From: an uncultured Chlorobiota bacterium
GTDB lineage: Bacteria; Bacteroidota; Bacteroidia; Bacteroidales; JAADGE01
Assembly (NCBI GenBank): GCA_947311255.1
Contig: CAMZKL010000032.1
Coordinates: 1 to 64,000 of the forward strand
Direction of reading: 5' to 3'
Length of the DNA: 64,000 bases
Part shown: positions 18,555 to 26,831 of the stretch, piece by piece
Layout of the letters: the number at the start of each line of letters is the position of its first letter
How positions within the stretch are numbered: the first letter of the stretch is position 1
The notes under the pieces: generated by a model
Databases searched by the model: none
What the model was told of the DNA's origin: nothing
The model's input: only the letters and a program-made list of their open reading frames with translations
Translations under genes and position numbers: made by a program

Positions 18555-19997
18555 ATGTATAAAACCAAAACATTTCTTCTTTATATTATTGCAATAATAT
18601 ATATTATCGCAAGTGCCTATTTTATTGCAAAAGAAGATGTCTTATTTGTAACACTTATAAATATAATACCTTTTATTTTAATTTTGGTTTATATAACAGT
18701 TATTTCTTTAGACAAACTTTTATTTTTAATTATTTTTCTCACACCTATTTCTATTCCTGCAACATATTTTATTCCAGGACTTGAGAACAACATAAGTTTA
18801 CCCGTAGAACCACTACTCTTTGGTGTTTTAATTCTTTTTATTGTAAAATTATTATTTGAAAAAAAATACGACAAAAACATATTTAAACATCCTATTGCAA
18901 TTGCTATATTTATAAATATTATTTGGATGTTTGTTACATCTATAAGTAGCACAATGCCAATTGTATCCTTTAAATTTCTTCTATCCAGAATGTGGTTTTT
19001 AGCAACTTTCTTTTTTTTAGCTGCACACTTATTTAAAGACATAAAAAACATTTACACATATCTTTGGCTTTTTATAATAGGTTTTTCAATAGTTGTAATA
19101 TATGCTCTATATTCGCACAGTATTGTTGGACTATTTAATCAAAAAGCATCAAATCAAGCAGTTAGACCATTTCTTCCAGACCACACATCTTATGCTGCTA
19201 TAATTGCAATGCTTATTCCATTTGTGATTGGAATGTTTGGGATAAAAAGGTTTAATAAGTTAAAACGCTGGCTTTTTGCAATTACTTTGTTTATTTTATT
19301 TATCGGTATTATTTTTTCATATACTCGAGCTGCATGGCTAAGCTTAATTGGAGCTCTGTTTGTATATTTAATAATGCTTTTTAAAATAAAATTTAAAATC
19401 ATACTCCTAACTACAATTTCAATAATTGCAATATTTTTTACTTTTAAAACACAAATTTTTATCTCTCTTGAAAGAAACAACCAAGATTCAAACGACAATT
19501 TTACAGAACACATAGAATCTATGTCAAACATATCAACAGATGCCTCAAATTTAGAAAGAATAAACAGATGGAACTCTGCAATAAGAATGTTTAAAGATAA
19601 ACCTATTTTTGGTTTTGGTCCTGCAACATATATGTTTAAATATGCTCCTTATCAACTTGCATCAGAAAAAACAATTATAAGTACAAATTCCGGAGATGTT
19701 GGCAATGCACATAGCGAGTATTTAGGTCCTTTATCTGAATCCGGTCTATTTGGATTTTTAAGCATTATTCTAGTCTTTATTCTTACAGGATATACTGCAG
19801 TTAATTTATACAACAAAAGTACAAATACTGAAATAAAGCTACTTGTAATGGTTCTATTTTTAGGTCTTATTACATACTATATACACGGAGTTCTGAACAA
19901 TTTCTTAGATTTAGTGAAAAATTCTGCTATTTTTTGGGGGTTTACAGCTGCTATTCTAGCTTTAGATCTCTACCACAACAAAAAAAACATTTCATAA
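18555..19997 (+). CDS. O-antigen ligase/polymerase family membrane protein
   Basis: The 480-residue protein has about twelve hydrophobic segments. A large extracytoplasmic loop contains LERINRWNSAIRMFKDKPIFGFGPATY and later NAHSEYLGPLSESGLFGF, the Wzy_C/WaaL signature with its conserved His. Enzymes of this family either ligate O-antigen to lipid A core or polymerise surface glycans; the two cannot be separated from sequence. It is coupled to the Wzz-like gene just upstream. Confidence 0.82.
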   Translation: MYKTKTFLLYIIAIIYIIASAYFIAKEDVLFVTLINIIPFILILVYITVISLDKLLFLIIFLTPISIPATYFIPGLENNISLPVEPLLFGVLILFIVKLLFEKKYDKNIFKHPIAIAIFINIIWMFVTSISSTMPIVSFKFLLSRMWFLATFFFLAAHLFKDIKNIYTYLWLFIIGFSIVVIYALYSHSIVGLFNQKASNQAVRPFLPDHTSYAAIIAMLIPFVIGMFGIKRFNKLKRWLFAITLFILFIGIIFSYTRAAWLSLIGALFVYLIMLFKIKFKIILLTTISIIAIFFTFKTQIFISLERNNQDSNDNFTEHIESMSNISTDASNLERINRWNSAIRMFKDKPIFGFGPATYMFKYAPYQLASEKTIISTNSGDVGNAHSEYLGPLSESGLFGFLSIILVFILTGYTAVNLYNKSTNTEIKLLVMVLFLGLITYYIHGVLNNFLDLVKNSAIFWGFTAAILALDLYHNKKNIS

Positions 19998-20032
19998 TTC
20001 CTCCTTCCCAATAAATATATTTAACAAAATCC

Positions 20033-20064
20033 TTGTTTAGAATCAATCTAAATTCATATATTTG
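20033..20064 (+). promoter_or_regulatory. Promoter for the mrp gene (TTG-N21-TATATTTG)
   Basis: TTG at 20033-20035 and TATATTTG at 20057-20064 are separated by 21 bp, within the range of Bacteroidota promoters. The ORF-track start for mrp coincides with the -33 TTG, so that start cannot be right; the ATG at 20111 is used instead. Confidence 0.55.
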
Positions 20065-20110
20065 CATACTATTTATAAACAGACTTATTAAACATAACAA
20101 TTTAAAAACA

Positions 20111-21241
20111 ATGAAATATAGTTTAGAACAAATACTAACAGTTCTCTCTGAAATAAAAGACCCTGATAGCGGAAAAGATTTAATTAGTTTAAATGCAATT
20201 GAATCACTAGTTTCAGAAGATAACAAAATCTCATTTTCAATTAATTTACCAAAAAATCCTTTTTTAAAATCTATTGAAAAAGCATGTATAAAAACTATTG
20301 CATCTAAACTTTCAGAAGATGTAAAAGTTGAAATTAAACCTGCAATTAAAAAAATTGACTTCAAAAAGATTTCATTTGGTAGGACTGACGAACAAAAAAT
20401 CCTTCCTGGTGTAAAGAATATTTTGGCAGTTGCCTCTGGAAAAGGAGGAGTTGGAAAATCAACAGTTTCAGTAAATCTTGCAATAGCCTTAGCTAAAACA
20501 GGAGCAAAAGTTGGTCTTTTAGATGCAGATGTTTACGGTCCTTCCATTCCAAAAATGTTAGGAGTTGAAGATGCTAGACCGGAAATTAAAAAAATAAATG
20601 GAAAAGATATTATTGTTCCTATTGAAAAACAAGGAATAAAAATGCTTTCAATAGGTTTCTTTGTAAAACCTGAAGACGCACTAATTTGGAGAGGAGCAAT
20701 GGCAACAAGTGCCATTAACCAGTTTGTTAAAGATGCTGACTGGGGAGAATTAGATTATTTTTTAATTGATTTACCACCCGGAACAGGAGATATTCATTTA
20801 ACAATAGTTCAAGCAATGCCGGTTACTGCAGCAGTTATTGTAAGCACACCTCAACAAGTTGCACTAGCAGATGCACTCAGAGGTGTTAGTATGTTTAGAG
20901 CAGAAAAAATTGAAGTCCCAATTATTGGGTTTATCGAAAATATGGCTTGGTTTACACCAGAGGAACTTCCTGAAAATAAGTATTATATATTTGGGAAAGA
21001 TGGTTTAAAAGATTTAGCTTTCAGAATGGACATTCCATTATTAGGACAAATCCCTATTGTTCAGAGCATTAGAGAAGCCGGAGATGAAGGAAAACCGGTA
21101 TCACTAGACGAAACAACCCCAATGGGCAAAGCATTTAACGATTTAGCAAAAGAAATAGCAATTAAAATTGAAGAAAGAAATGCAAATTTAGATCCAACAA
21201 AAAAAGTAGAAATTGACCCAGATGCAAGTTGTTCTGCATAA
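20111..21241 (+). CDS. Mrp/ApbC family P-loop ATPase, Fe-S cluster carrier
   Basis: The start is the ATG at 20111 (MKYSLEQILTVLSEIKDPDSGKDL). The 376-residue protein has an N-terminal MIP18/DUF59-like domain (about 1-85) and a ParA-type ATPase with the deviant Walker A GKGGVGKSTVSVN and the DLPPGTGDIHL stretch. The family carries Fe-S clusters to apoproteins. Where E. coli Mrp has a CxxC, this protein reads ENMAWFTPEELPENKYYIFG with no cysteine; this form is seen in Bacteroidota. The only obvious cysteine near the end is in DASCSA. A NifU-domain gene follows by 43 bp, supporting an Fe-S module. Confidence 0.9.
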   Translation: MKYSLEQILTVLSEIKDPDSGKDLISLNAIESLVSEDNKISFSINLPKNPFLKSIEKACIKTIASKLSEDVKVEIKPAIKKIDFKKISFGRTDEQKILPGVKNILAVASGKGGVGKSTVSVNLAIALAKTGAKVGLLDADVYGPSIPKMLGVEDARPEIKKINGKDIIVPIEKQGIKMLSIGFFVKPEDALIWRGAMATSAINQFVKDADWGELDYFLIDLPPGTGDIHLTIVQAMPVTAAVIVSTPQQVALADALRGVSMFRAEKIEVPIIGFIENMAWFTPEELPENKYYIFGKDGLKDLAFRMDIPLLGQIPIVQSIREAGDEGKPVSLDETTPMGKAFNDLAKEIAIKIEERNANLDPTKKVEIDPDASCSA

Positions 21242-21284
21242 AACAAATAATTAAATATATATCTTCATCATAAAATAAGAAATA

Positions 21285-21530
21285 ATGGATGAAACAAAAA
21301 AGAAAACTTATATTAAAAGAATTCTTAAAGTTCTTGAATTAGTAAGACCTTATTTGAATTCAGATGGTGGAGATATTGAATTTGTGAGTTTACAAGAAGA
21401 CCTAACTGTTCACGTAAAACTTGTTGGTGCATGTGGAACGTGTCCTATGAGTATTCAGACACTAAAATTTGGAGTAGAGAATGCACTTCGAAATGCAATT
21501 CCTGAAATCAAAGAAGTTGTTGCAGTTTAA
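21285..21530 (+). CDS. NifU C-terminal domain (Nfu) Fe-S scaffold/carrier
   Basis: The 81-residue protein is a stand-alone Nfu domain: VRPYLNSDGGDIEFVSL and GACGTCPMSIQTLKFGVENALR. The CxxC (C-G-T-C) is the cluster-binding site, with the fourfold coordination formed by a dimer. It directly follows the Mrp-like ATPase and precedes a nucleoside deaminase by 37 bp, so the three may be cotranscribed. Confidence 0.93.
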   Translation: MDETKKKTYIKRILKVLELVRPYLNSDGGDIEFVSLQEDLTVHVKLVGACGTCPMSIQTLKFGVENALRNAIPEIKEVVAV

Positions 21531-21567
21531 AAAATTATCCTTACCTTTGGTTAAAAACAAAGAACTT

Positions 21568-22038
21568 ATGCTAAACAAAGAAGATTTTATGGCAGAAGCC
21601 ATCAAGTTATCCAGAGAAAGTGTAAAAAATGGAGGTGGTCCTTTTGGTGCTGTAATTGTAAAAAACAATAAAATAATTGCTACAGCAAGCAATCGTGTAA
21701 CTATTGACAATGACCCTACTGCTCATGCAGAAGTTTCAGCAATTAGAATAGCAGCAAAAAAACTTAATACTTTTGATTTATCTGGTTGTGAAATTTACAC
21801 TTCTTGTGAACCTTGTCCAATGTGCTTTGGTGCAGTTTACTGGGCAAGGTTAGATAAATTATACTTTGGAAACTCAAAAAATGACGCGAAAAATATTGGA
21901 TTTGACGATTCTTTTATTTATGAGGAAATTGACTTGCCATTTAACAAAAGAAAAATTCCCAACATTCAACTTATGAAGAATGAAGCAATAAAAGCATTTA
22001 AAGATTGGGAAAACAAAAAAGACAAAATTGAATATTAA
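21568..22038 (+). CDS. CMP/dCMP-type nucleoside or guanine deaminase
   Basis: The ATG at 21568 (MLNKEDFMAEAIKLS) is chosen; the longer ORF overlaps the Nfu gene. The 156-residue product has the zinc-deaminase signatures HAEVSAIR and CEPCPMCFGAVYWARL. The C-terminal region (FGNSKNDAKNIGFDD...) resembles guanine deaminase and related nucleoside deaminases more than TadA. Its stop overlaps the start of the next gene by one base (TAATG). Confidence 0.85.
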   Translation: MLNKEDFMAEAIKLSRESVKNGGGPFGAVIVKNNKIIATASNRVTIDNDPTAHAEVSAIRIAAKKLNTFDLSGCEIYTSCEPCPMCFGAVYWARLDKLYFGNSKNDAKNIGFDDSFIYEEIDLPFNKRKIPNIQLMKNEAIKAFKDWENKKDKIEY

Positions 22039-22796
22039 TGTTTTTTATACTATCTAAAACTCTATCTTTTTTATTATCACCTCTACTGTGGATAGTTTTA
22101 ATTTTATTTTTAGGCATTATAGCAAAACACAGAAAGAAGAAAAAAAAGCTACTAATAACAGCTTTGTTTCTTCTTTTCTTCTTTTCAAATAGTTTTATTT
22201 TCTCTATAATAAAATCTACAATTGACACAGAAGCAATAAAATATGAAAATCTTAAAAAACAATACGAATATGGAATTGTTCTTGGGGGATTTTCATCATA
22301 CGACAAAGACTTCAACAGATTAAACTTTCATAAAGCATCTGACAGACTCTGGCAAGCAATACTTCTTTACAAAAAGCATAAAATAAATAAATTTCTTATA
22401 AGTGGAGGTTCAGGAAAACTTTTTAATAATAAGTATAAAGAAGCAGATTTTATTAAATCTTACTTAATTTCAATTGGTGTTCCTAAAGTTGACATATTAA
22501 TTGAAAATAAATCTGAAAATACTTTTGAGAATGCTATTAATTCAGTTAAAATTTTAAAACAGGAAAAAAACTATAAATATTTACTAGTTACATCTTCTTT
22601 ACACACACTAAGAGCAAAAAAATGTTTTGAAAAAGCAGGATTAAAAGTTGATGTTTTCCCTACAAATTATATTTCATATAAAAACTTAAACTTTAATGAT
22701 TATTTAATTCCAAATTCAGCAGTATTATTTTCTTGGAACGAATTAATACATGAGATAACCGGATTGACAATATATAAGATTTCAGGAAAAATTTAA
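22038..22796 (+). CDS. YdcF/ElyC-like DUF218 membrane protein
   Basis: The 252-residue protein has two N-terminal membrane segments and then a DUF218 domain: GIVLGGFSSYDKD, FLISGGSGKLFNNKYKEADF and ENKSENTFENAINSVKIL. Members such as E. coli ElyC/SanA act on envelope integrity; the enzymatic activity is not established. It is translationally coupled to the deaminase (TAATG overlap). Confidence 0.8.
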   Translation: MFFILSKTLSFLLSPLLWIVLILFLGIIAKHRKKKKKLLITALFLLFFFSNSFIFSIIKSTIDTEAIKYENLKKQYEYGIVLGGFSSYDKDFNRLNFHKASDRLWQAILLYKKHKINKFLISGGSGKLFNNKYKEADFIKSYLISIGVPKVDILIENKSENTFENAINSVKILKQEKNYKYLLVTSSLHTLRAKKCFEKAGLKVDVFPTNYISYKNLNFNDYLIPNSAVLFSWNELIHEITGLTIYKISGKI

Positions 22797-22866
22797 TTGC
22801 TTTTCAATATTAATAGTTGGAGATATAATGATATTTTCATATTTTAGCAATCAGAAACAAATTCTC

Positions 22867-24351
22867 ATGACAAAAATAAACAAAATACTTATTGCTAACA
22901 GAGGAGAAATTGCTGTTAGAGTTATTCGTTCTGCAAAGGAACTTGGGATTAAAACAGTTGCTGTTTATTCAGAAGCAGATAGAAATTCTCCACACGTTAA
23001 ATATGCTGATGAAGCTGTTCTATTAGGACCTGCTGCCTCTGCTGACTCTTATCTTCTTGGAGATAAAATTATAGATTTTTGTAAAAAATTAAATGTTGAT
23101 GCTATACATCCTGGTTATGGATTTCTTTCAGAAAATGCAGATTTTGCTCAAAAAATTTCTAATGCAGGAATAATTTTCATTGGCCCGGAGCCAGAAGCTA
23201 TTCGTTTAATGGGCGATAAACTTAAGGCCAAAGAAACGGTTAAAGAATACAACATTCCAATGATTCCGGGAACTGCCAATGCAATTACGAACATTGAAGA
23301 AGCAAAGGTTATTGCAAAAAAAATAGGATATCCAATTTTAATAAAAGCCGCGGCAGGAGGTGGAGGAAAGGGGATGCGTTCAGTTTTCAACCCTGACAAT
23401 TTTGAAGAACAAATGAAACTTGCCGTGAATGAAGCAACTTCTGCTTTTGGAAATGGCTCAGTTTTTATTGAAAAGTTTTTTACTTCTCCTCGACATATTG
23501 AAATTCAAATAATGGCAGATAATTTTGGTAACACTGTATATATGTTTGAGAGAGAATGCTCTATTCAAAGAAGGCATCAAAAAGTTATTGAAGAAGCTCC
23601 TTCTGCAATTTTAACACCTGCGCTTAGAGAAAAAATGGGAAAAACGGCTGTTAATGTTGCAAAATCTTGTAATTATTCCGGAGCAGGCACAGTTGAGTTT
23701 CTTTATAATGATGGAAATTTTTACTTTCTTGAAATGAACACTCGCCTTCAAGTTGAACATCCTGTTACTGAACTAATTACAGGCATTGATTTAGTAAAAG
23801 AACAAATAAGAGTTGCCGAAGGAAAAGAACTAAGTTTTTCACAGGAAGATTTAAAAATTAACGGACATGCAATTGAGTTACGTGTGTATGCTGAAGATCC
23901 TAAAAATAATTTCATGCCTGATATTGGAAAATTAGAAACTTACCAAAAACCCGAAGGCATTGGAGTTAGGGTTGATGATGGTTTTGAAGAAGGAATGACT
24001 ATTCCTATTTATTACGATCCTATGATTTCTAAACTTTGCACCTATGGCAGAACACGTGAAGAGGCAATGCAGCGTATGATAAGAGCTATTGATGATTTTA
24101 AAATCATTGGAATTCAAACAACTCTTCCATTTGGAAAATATGTTATGCAACACGAAGTTTTTAAATCAGGAAACTATAGTACAGCATTTGTAAATGATTA
24201 TTTTTCTCCTGAAAAACTTTCTGTTTCAGAAGCATCAGACGAGGAAATAATTGCAGCAATTTTTGCTGTGAAAATAACTGATGAAAACAAACATAAAGTT
24301 ATAACACAGACATCAAACATAAAATCTAACTGGAAACTAAAGAGGACGTAA
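22867..24351 (+). CDS. accC: Biotin carboxylase subunit (acetyl-/propionyl-CoA carboxylase)
   Basis: The ATG at 22867 (MTKINKILIANRGEIAVRVIRSAK) is the family start; the ORF track adds 13 residues. The 494-residue ATP-grasp enzyme carboxylates biotin on BCCP. Visible signatures are HPGYGFLSENADFA, the glycine-rich AAAGGGGKGMRSV and the catalytic EMNTRLQVEHPVTE. The extended C-terminus after the carboxylase core resembles the biotin carboxylases paired with propionyl-CoA carboxylases. No BCCP or carboxyltransferase gene is adjacent, so the exact acyl-CoA partner is open. It is convergent with gldE with a 2-bp gap. Confidence 0.9.
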   Translation: MTKINKILIANRGEIAVRVIRSAKELGIKTVAVYSEADRNSPHVKYADEAVLLGPAASADSYLLGDKIIDFCKKLNVDAIHPGYGFLSENADFAQKISNAGIIFIGPEPEAIRLMGDKLKAKETVKEYNIPMIPGTANAITNIEEAKVIAKKIGYPILIKAAAGGGGKGMRSVFNPDNFEEQMKLAVNEATSAFGNGSVFIEKFFTSPRHIEIQIMADNFGNTVYMFERECSIQRRHQKVIEEAPSAILTPALREKMGKTAVNVAKSCNYSGAGTVEFLYNDGNFYFLEMNTRLQVEHPVTELITGIDLVKEQIRVAEGKELSFSQEDLKINGHAIELRVYAEDPKNNFMPDIGKLETYQKPEGIGVRVDDGFEEGMTIPIYYDPMISKLCTYGRTREEAMQRMIRAIDDFKIIGIQTTLPFGKYVMQHEVFKSGNYSTAFVNDYFSPEKLSVSEASDEEIIAAIFAVKITDENKHKVITQTSNIKSNWKLKRT

Positions 24352-24353
24352 AA

Positions 24354-25664
24354 TTATTCTTCTATTTTTAATTTTATTTGCTTAATTTTTCTATTGTCTG
24401 ACGATTCAATCGTAAAGTTGTATTTGCCAATCTTTATAAGTTTGCCTTTTTTGGGTATTTCTCCTAGTTTTTCAAGTATAAGCCCTGCTAATGAATCAGA
24501 CTCTCCTCTCATTGTTTCAAAAATATCTTCTTTAATTTCTAAAACTTTATAAAAATCATTTAATAAAATTTTCCCATCAAAGATATAGTTTTTTTTATCT
24601 ATTTTTTTAAACAAATTTTCTTCTGTGTCTTTCTCATCACTAATTTCACCAACAATTTCCTCAATAATATCTTCCATTGTTGCAATTCCTAGAAATCCTC
24701 CATATTCATCAGTAACAATAGACATATGCATTTTTTTAAGTCTAAAATCTTCAAGTAAATCATTAATTTTCATTGTTTCCGGAACATATAAAGGTGAATT
24801 TATATGTTTTTGCCATTCGTAATTTTCTATATCAATGTTTGCTAATAAATCTTTTATTAAAAGAACCCCTTTAATGTTATCATGATTTTCTTCATAAATT
24901 GGAATTCTAGAAAAACCAGATTCTATAATTAACGATTTTAATTTGTTAAAACTAAAATTAATATCAGCAGCAACAACATCAACTCTTGGCTTCATAACTT
25001 CTTTAACATCAATACTTCCAAAAGTAACAATTCTTTCAAGTATGGTTTTATCTTGTTTAATATCAGCCTCTGTAAGTTCAAGGGCATCAGATAAATCCTC
25101 TACGGAAATATTCTGTTTCATTTTCAATCTTTTATTTACAAAAGATGTAGATTTTATAAGAATATTACTTACGGGAGAGAATAGTTTCATTGAAATTGAC
25201 AAAGGTATTGCAGTAAAATAGGCAAATTTAAGCGATGCTTCTGTTGCATATACTTTTGGAATTATTTCTCCAAATAACAACAGAAGAAAAGTAATTACAA
25301 CTACCTGTATTAAAAAAGTTGCCCAAGCTGGTGTTTCTGAAAAATCAAAAGCACTATTCATGACATACGCAGAAAGCATAACTATTCCGACATTTATAAA
25401 ATTATTTGCAATTAAAATTGTTGCTAAAAGTTTTTGTGGTTTTTTTAACAAATTCAAAATGTAATTACTTTTTTTAGAATCTGCTTCTTTCAAGATATTT
25501 TTATTTGAAGGAGAAAGAGAGAAAAAAGCTACTTCTGAACCTGATACTAATGCAGAAGAAAAGAGAAGAACAACAATCCCTAGTATTCCAAAATATATGG
25601 TTGAAGTTATTTCGTTTAAAACTACACTAAGATTAATAAGGTTTAATAGAGGCTCGGGGTCCAA
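24354..25664 (-). CDS. gldE: GldE-like CNNM/CorC (hemolysin C) family protein
   Basis: The 436-residue protein starts with TTG at 25664 (MDPEPLLN); an in-frame stop lies five codons upstream and no ATG is near. The start resembles other GldE proteins. Domains: DUF21/CNNM membrane domain with four helices (about 20-190), a CBS pair (FGSIDVKEVMKPRVDVVAAD ... TDEYGGFLGIATMEDIIEEIVGEI) and a CorC_HlyC C-terminal domain. In Flavobacterium GldE supports gliding and GldD function. Here, as in flavobacteria, ssb lies just upstream, but gldD is not seen. A strong hairpin separates it from ssb. Confidence 0.82.
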   Translation of the reverse strand: MDPEPLLNLINLSVVLNEITSTIYFGILGIVVLLFSSALVSGSEVAFFSLSPSNKNILKEADSKKSNYILNLLKKPQKLLATILIANNFINVGIVMLSAYVMNSAFDFSETPAWATFLIQVVVITFLLLLFGEIIPKVYATEASLKFAYFTAIPLSISMKLFSPVSNILIKSTSFVNKRLKMKQNISVEDLSDALELTEADIKQDKTILERIVTFGSIDVKEVMKPRVDVVAADINFSFNKLKSLIIESGFSRIPIYEENHDNIKGVLLIKDLLANIDIENYEWQKHINSPLYVPETMKINDLLEDFRLKKMHMSIVTDEYGGFLGIATMEDIIEEIVGEISDEKDTEENLFKKIDKKNYIFDGKILLNDFYKVLEIKEDIFETMRGESDSLAGLILEKLGEIPKKGKLIKIGKYNFTIESSDNRKIKQIKLKIEE

Positions 25665-25690
25665 GTTAAAAGGTTTTTAGTTATTAATAA

Positions 25691-25724
25691 AAGAAAGATA
25701 TTGTTCGGAAACAATATCTTTCTT
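25691..25724 (-). terminator. Terminator hairpin between ssb and gldE
   Basis: A perfect 15-bp stem (AAGAAAGATATTGTT / AACAATATCTTTCTT) with a 4-nt loop lies 17 bp after the ssb stop on the minus strand. It is followed on that strand by TTTATTAATAA. It is a strong rho-independent terminator, 27 bp before the gldE start. Confidence 0.7.
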
Positions 25725-25740
25725 CAAAAATTGCAATTTA

Positions 25741-26178
25741 TTAAAAGGGTAAGTCATCAACATCCTCAAAACTTTCAGTTTCAGGTTCTTGTATATTTGG
25801 TTTTGAAACATCTTTAGCGTCAGGTGCTTGGTATTTGGGTTTATCACTATCTTCTCTACTATCAAGCATTGTTAATTCTCGGCATAAAATCTCTGTAAAA
25901 TATTTAGTTTCTCCATCTTTTTCATATTTTCGGTGCGTAAGTTTTCCTTCAACATAAAGTTTAGAACCTTTTTTTACATACTTTTCTACAACTTTTGCCA
26001 GACCTCTCCACACAACAATACTGTGCCATTCCGTATTTGTTACACGTTCTCCATCTTTATTTTTGTATGTTTCATTTGTTGCAATTCTAAATTTTGCAAC
26101 TGGCACATCTTCTTTTACATAAGTTACTTCCGGGTCGTTACCCACATTTCCGATAAGAATTACTTTATTTACTGACAT
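25741..26178 (-). CDS. ssb: Single-stranded DNA-binding protein
   Basis: The 145-residue protein has an OB fold (MSVNKVILIGNVGNDPEV, EWHSIVVWRGLAKVVEKYVKKGSKLYVEGKL) and a flexible tail ending in the acidic tip DDLPF, which binds partner proteins in replication and repair. The length is typical for short Bacteroidota SSBs. Gene order ssb-gldE matches that seen in flavobacteria. A TAAATTTG -7-like element lies 39 bp upstream. Confidence 0.96.
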   Translation of the reverse strand: MSVNKVILIGNVGNDPEVTYVKEDVPVAKFRIATNETYKNKDGERVTNTEWHSIVVWRGLAKVVEKYVKKGSKLYVEGKLTHRKYEKDGETKYFTEILCRELTMLDSREDSDKPKYQAPDAKDVSKPNIQEPETESFEDVDDLPF

Positions 26179-26216
26179 AATAGAATTATTTTAATTATAA
26201 ACTTGATTTCAAAATT

Positions 26217-26224
26217 CAAATTTA
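26217..26224 (-). promoter_or_regulatory. -7 promoter element (TAAATTTG) for ssb
   Basis: The plus strand CAAATTTA gives TAAATTTG on the minus strand, a TAnnTTTG match 39 bp upstream of the ssb ATG. No -33 match is seen at 19-21 bp. Confidence 0.35.
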
Positions 26225-26271
26225 TACATTTTTATTATAACTAAATAGGTTTTATGAAAAATAAAATAAAA

Positions 26272-26826
26272 TTAGTCTGTAAATACACCAATTGTATCTA
26301 ATTTTAGAAAAGGAGTTTTATCGAGATTACTTCTATTTAAGTCTCTATCAATCATAAAAAACTCAAACATAATGGAATCATACAATAAAGTATCATTTTT
26401 ATATGAAAAAGTTAAATCTATATAAACATCTGCAATTAATGTTTTATTTTGTCCGAGTGGTCTTATGTCCGGAATTATTGAATTATATCTGTCAAATGAA
26501 TCTACAATTATAGTATCTCCATTTTTAATCTCATAAAGAATTGAGAAGAAGTTATTAATATACATTGAGTCAACATCCAGCCCAATTTCTTCTTCGGGTT
26601 GAAGTCCAACATTTCCATCTCCATCAATTAGTCCGAATTTTAATTTATAGGCTTTTACTTTAAAGGTATCGCTTCCAAGTATTTCATATGCATCGAAAAG
26701 TTTAACTTCTTTAAAATCTATTTCAGGTATTTCTGAATAAGAGGGAGGTTTCGGGCATGCGAACAGAAACGATATCCCTAGTAATAGGAAGAAAATTTTT
26801 TTTATATTTTTAAAATTAAGTTTCAA
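26272..26826 (-). CDS. Lipoprotein of unknown function, conserved type
   Basis: The 184-residue protein has a lipobox (ISFLFAC24, then PKPPSYSEIPEI). The mature part has FKVKAYKLKFGLIDGDGNVGL, with a DGDGN calcium-loop-like motif, and beta-rich sequence after it. No enzyme signature is recognised. It starts 5 bp after the der stop on the same strand and so is probably cotranscribed with der. Confidence 0.65.
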   Translation of the reverse strand: MKLNFKNIKKIFFLLLGISFLFACPKPPSYSEIPEIDFKEVKLFDAYEILGSDTFKVKAYKLKFGLIDGDGNVGLQPEEEIGLDVDSMYINNFFSILYEIKNGDTIIVDSFDRYNSIIPDIRPLGQNKTLIADVYIDLTFSYKNDTLLYDSIMFEFFMIDRDLNRSNLDKTPFLKLDTIGVFTD

Positions 26827-26831
26827 AATTT

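Noticed and set aside
24354-25664. GldE considered as a hemolysin
   Set aside because: The hemolysin label is historical. The DUF21-CBS-CorC layout and ssb adjacency fit GldE, and nothing indicates a toxin.
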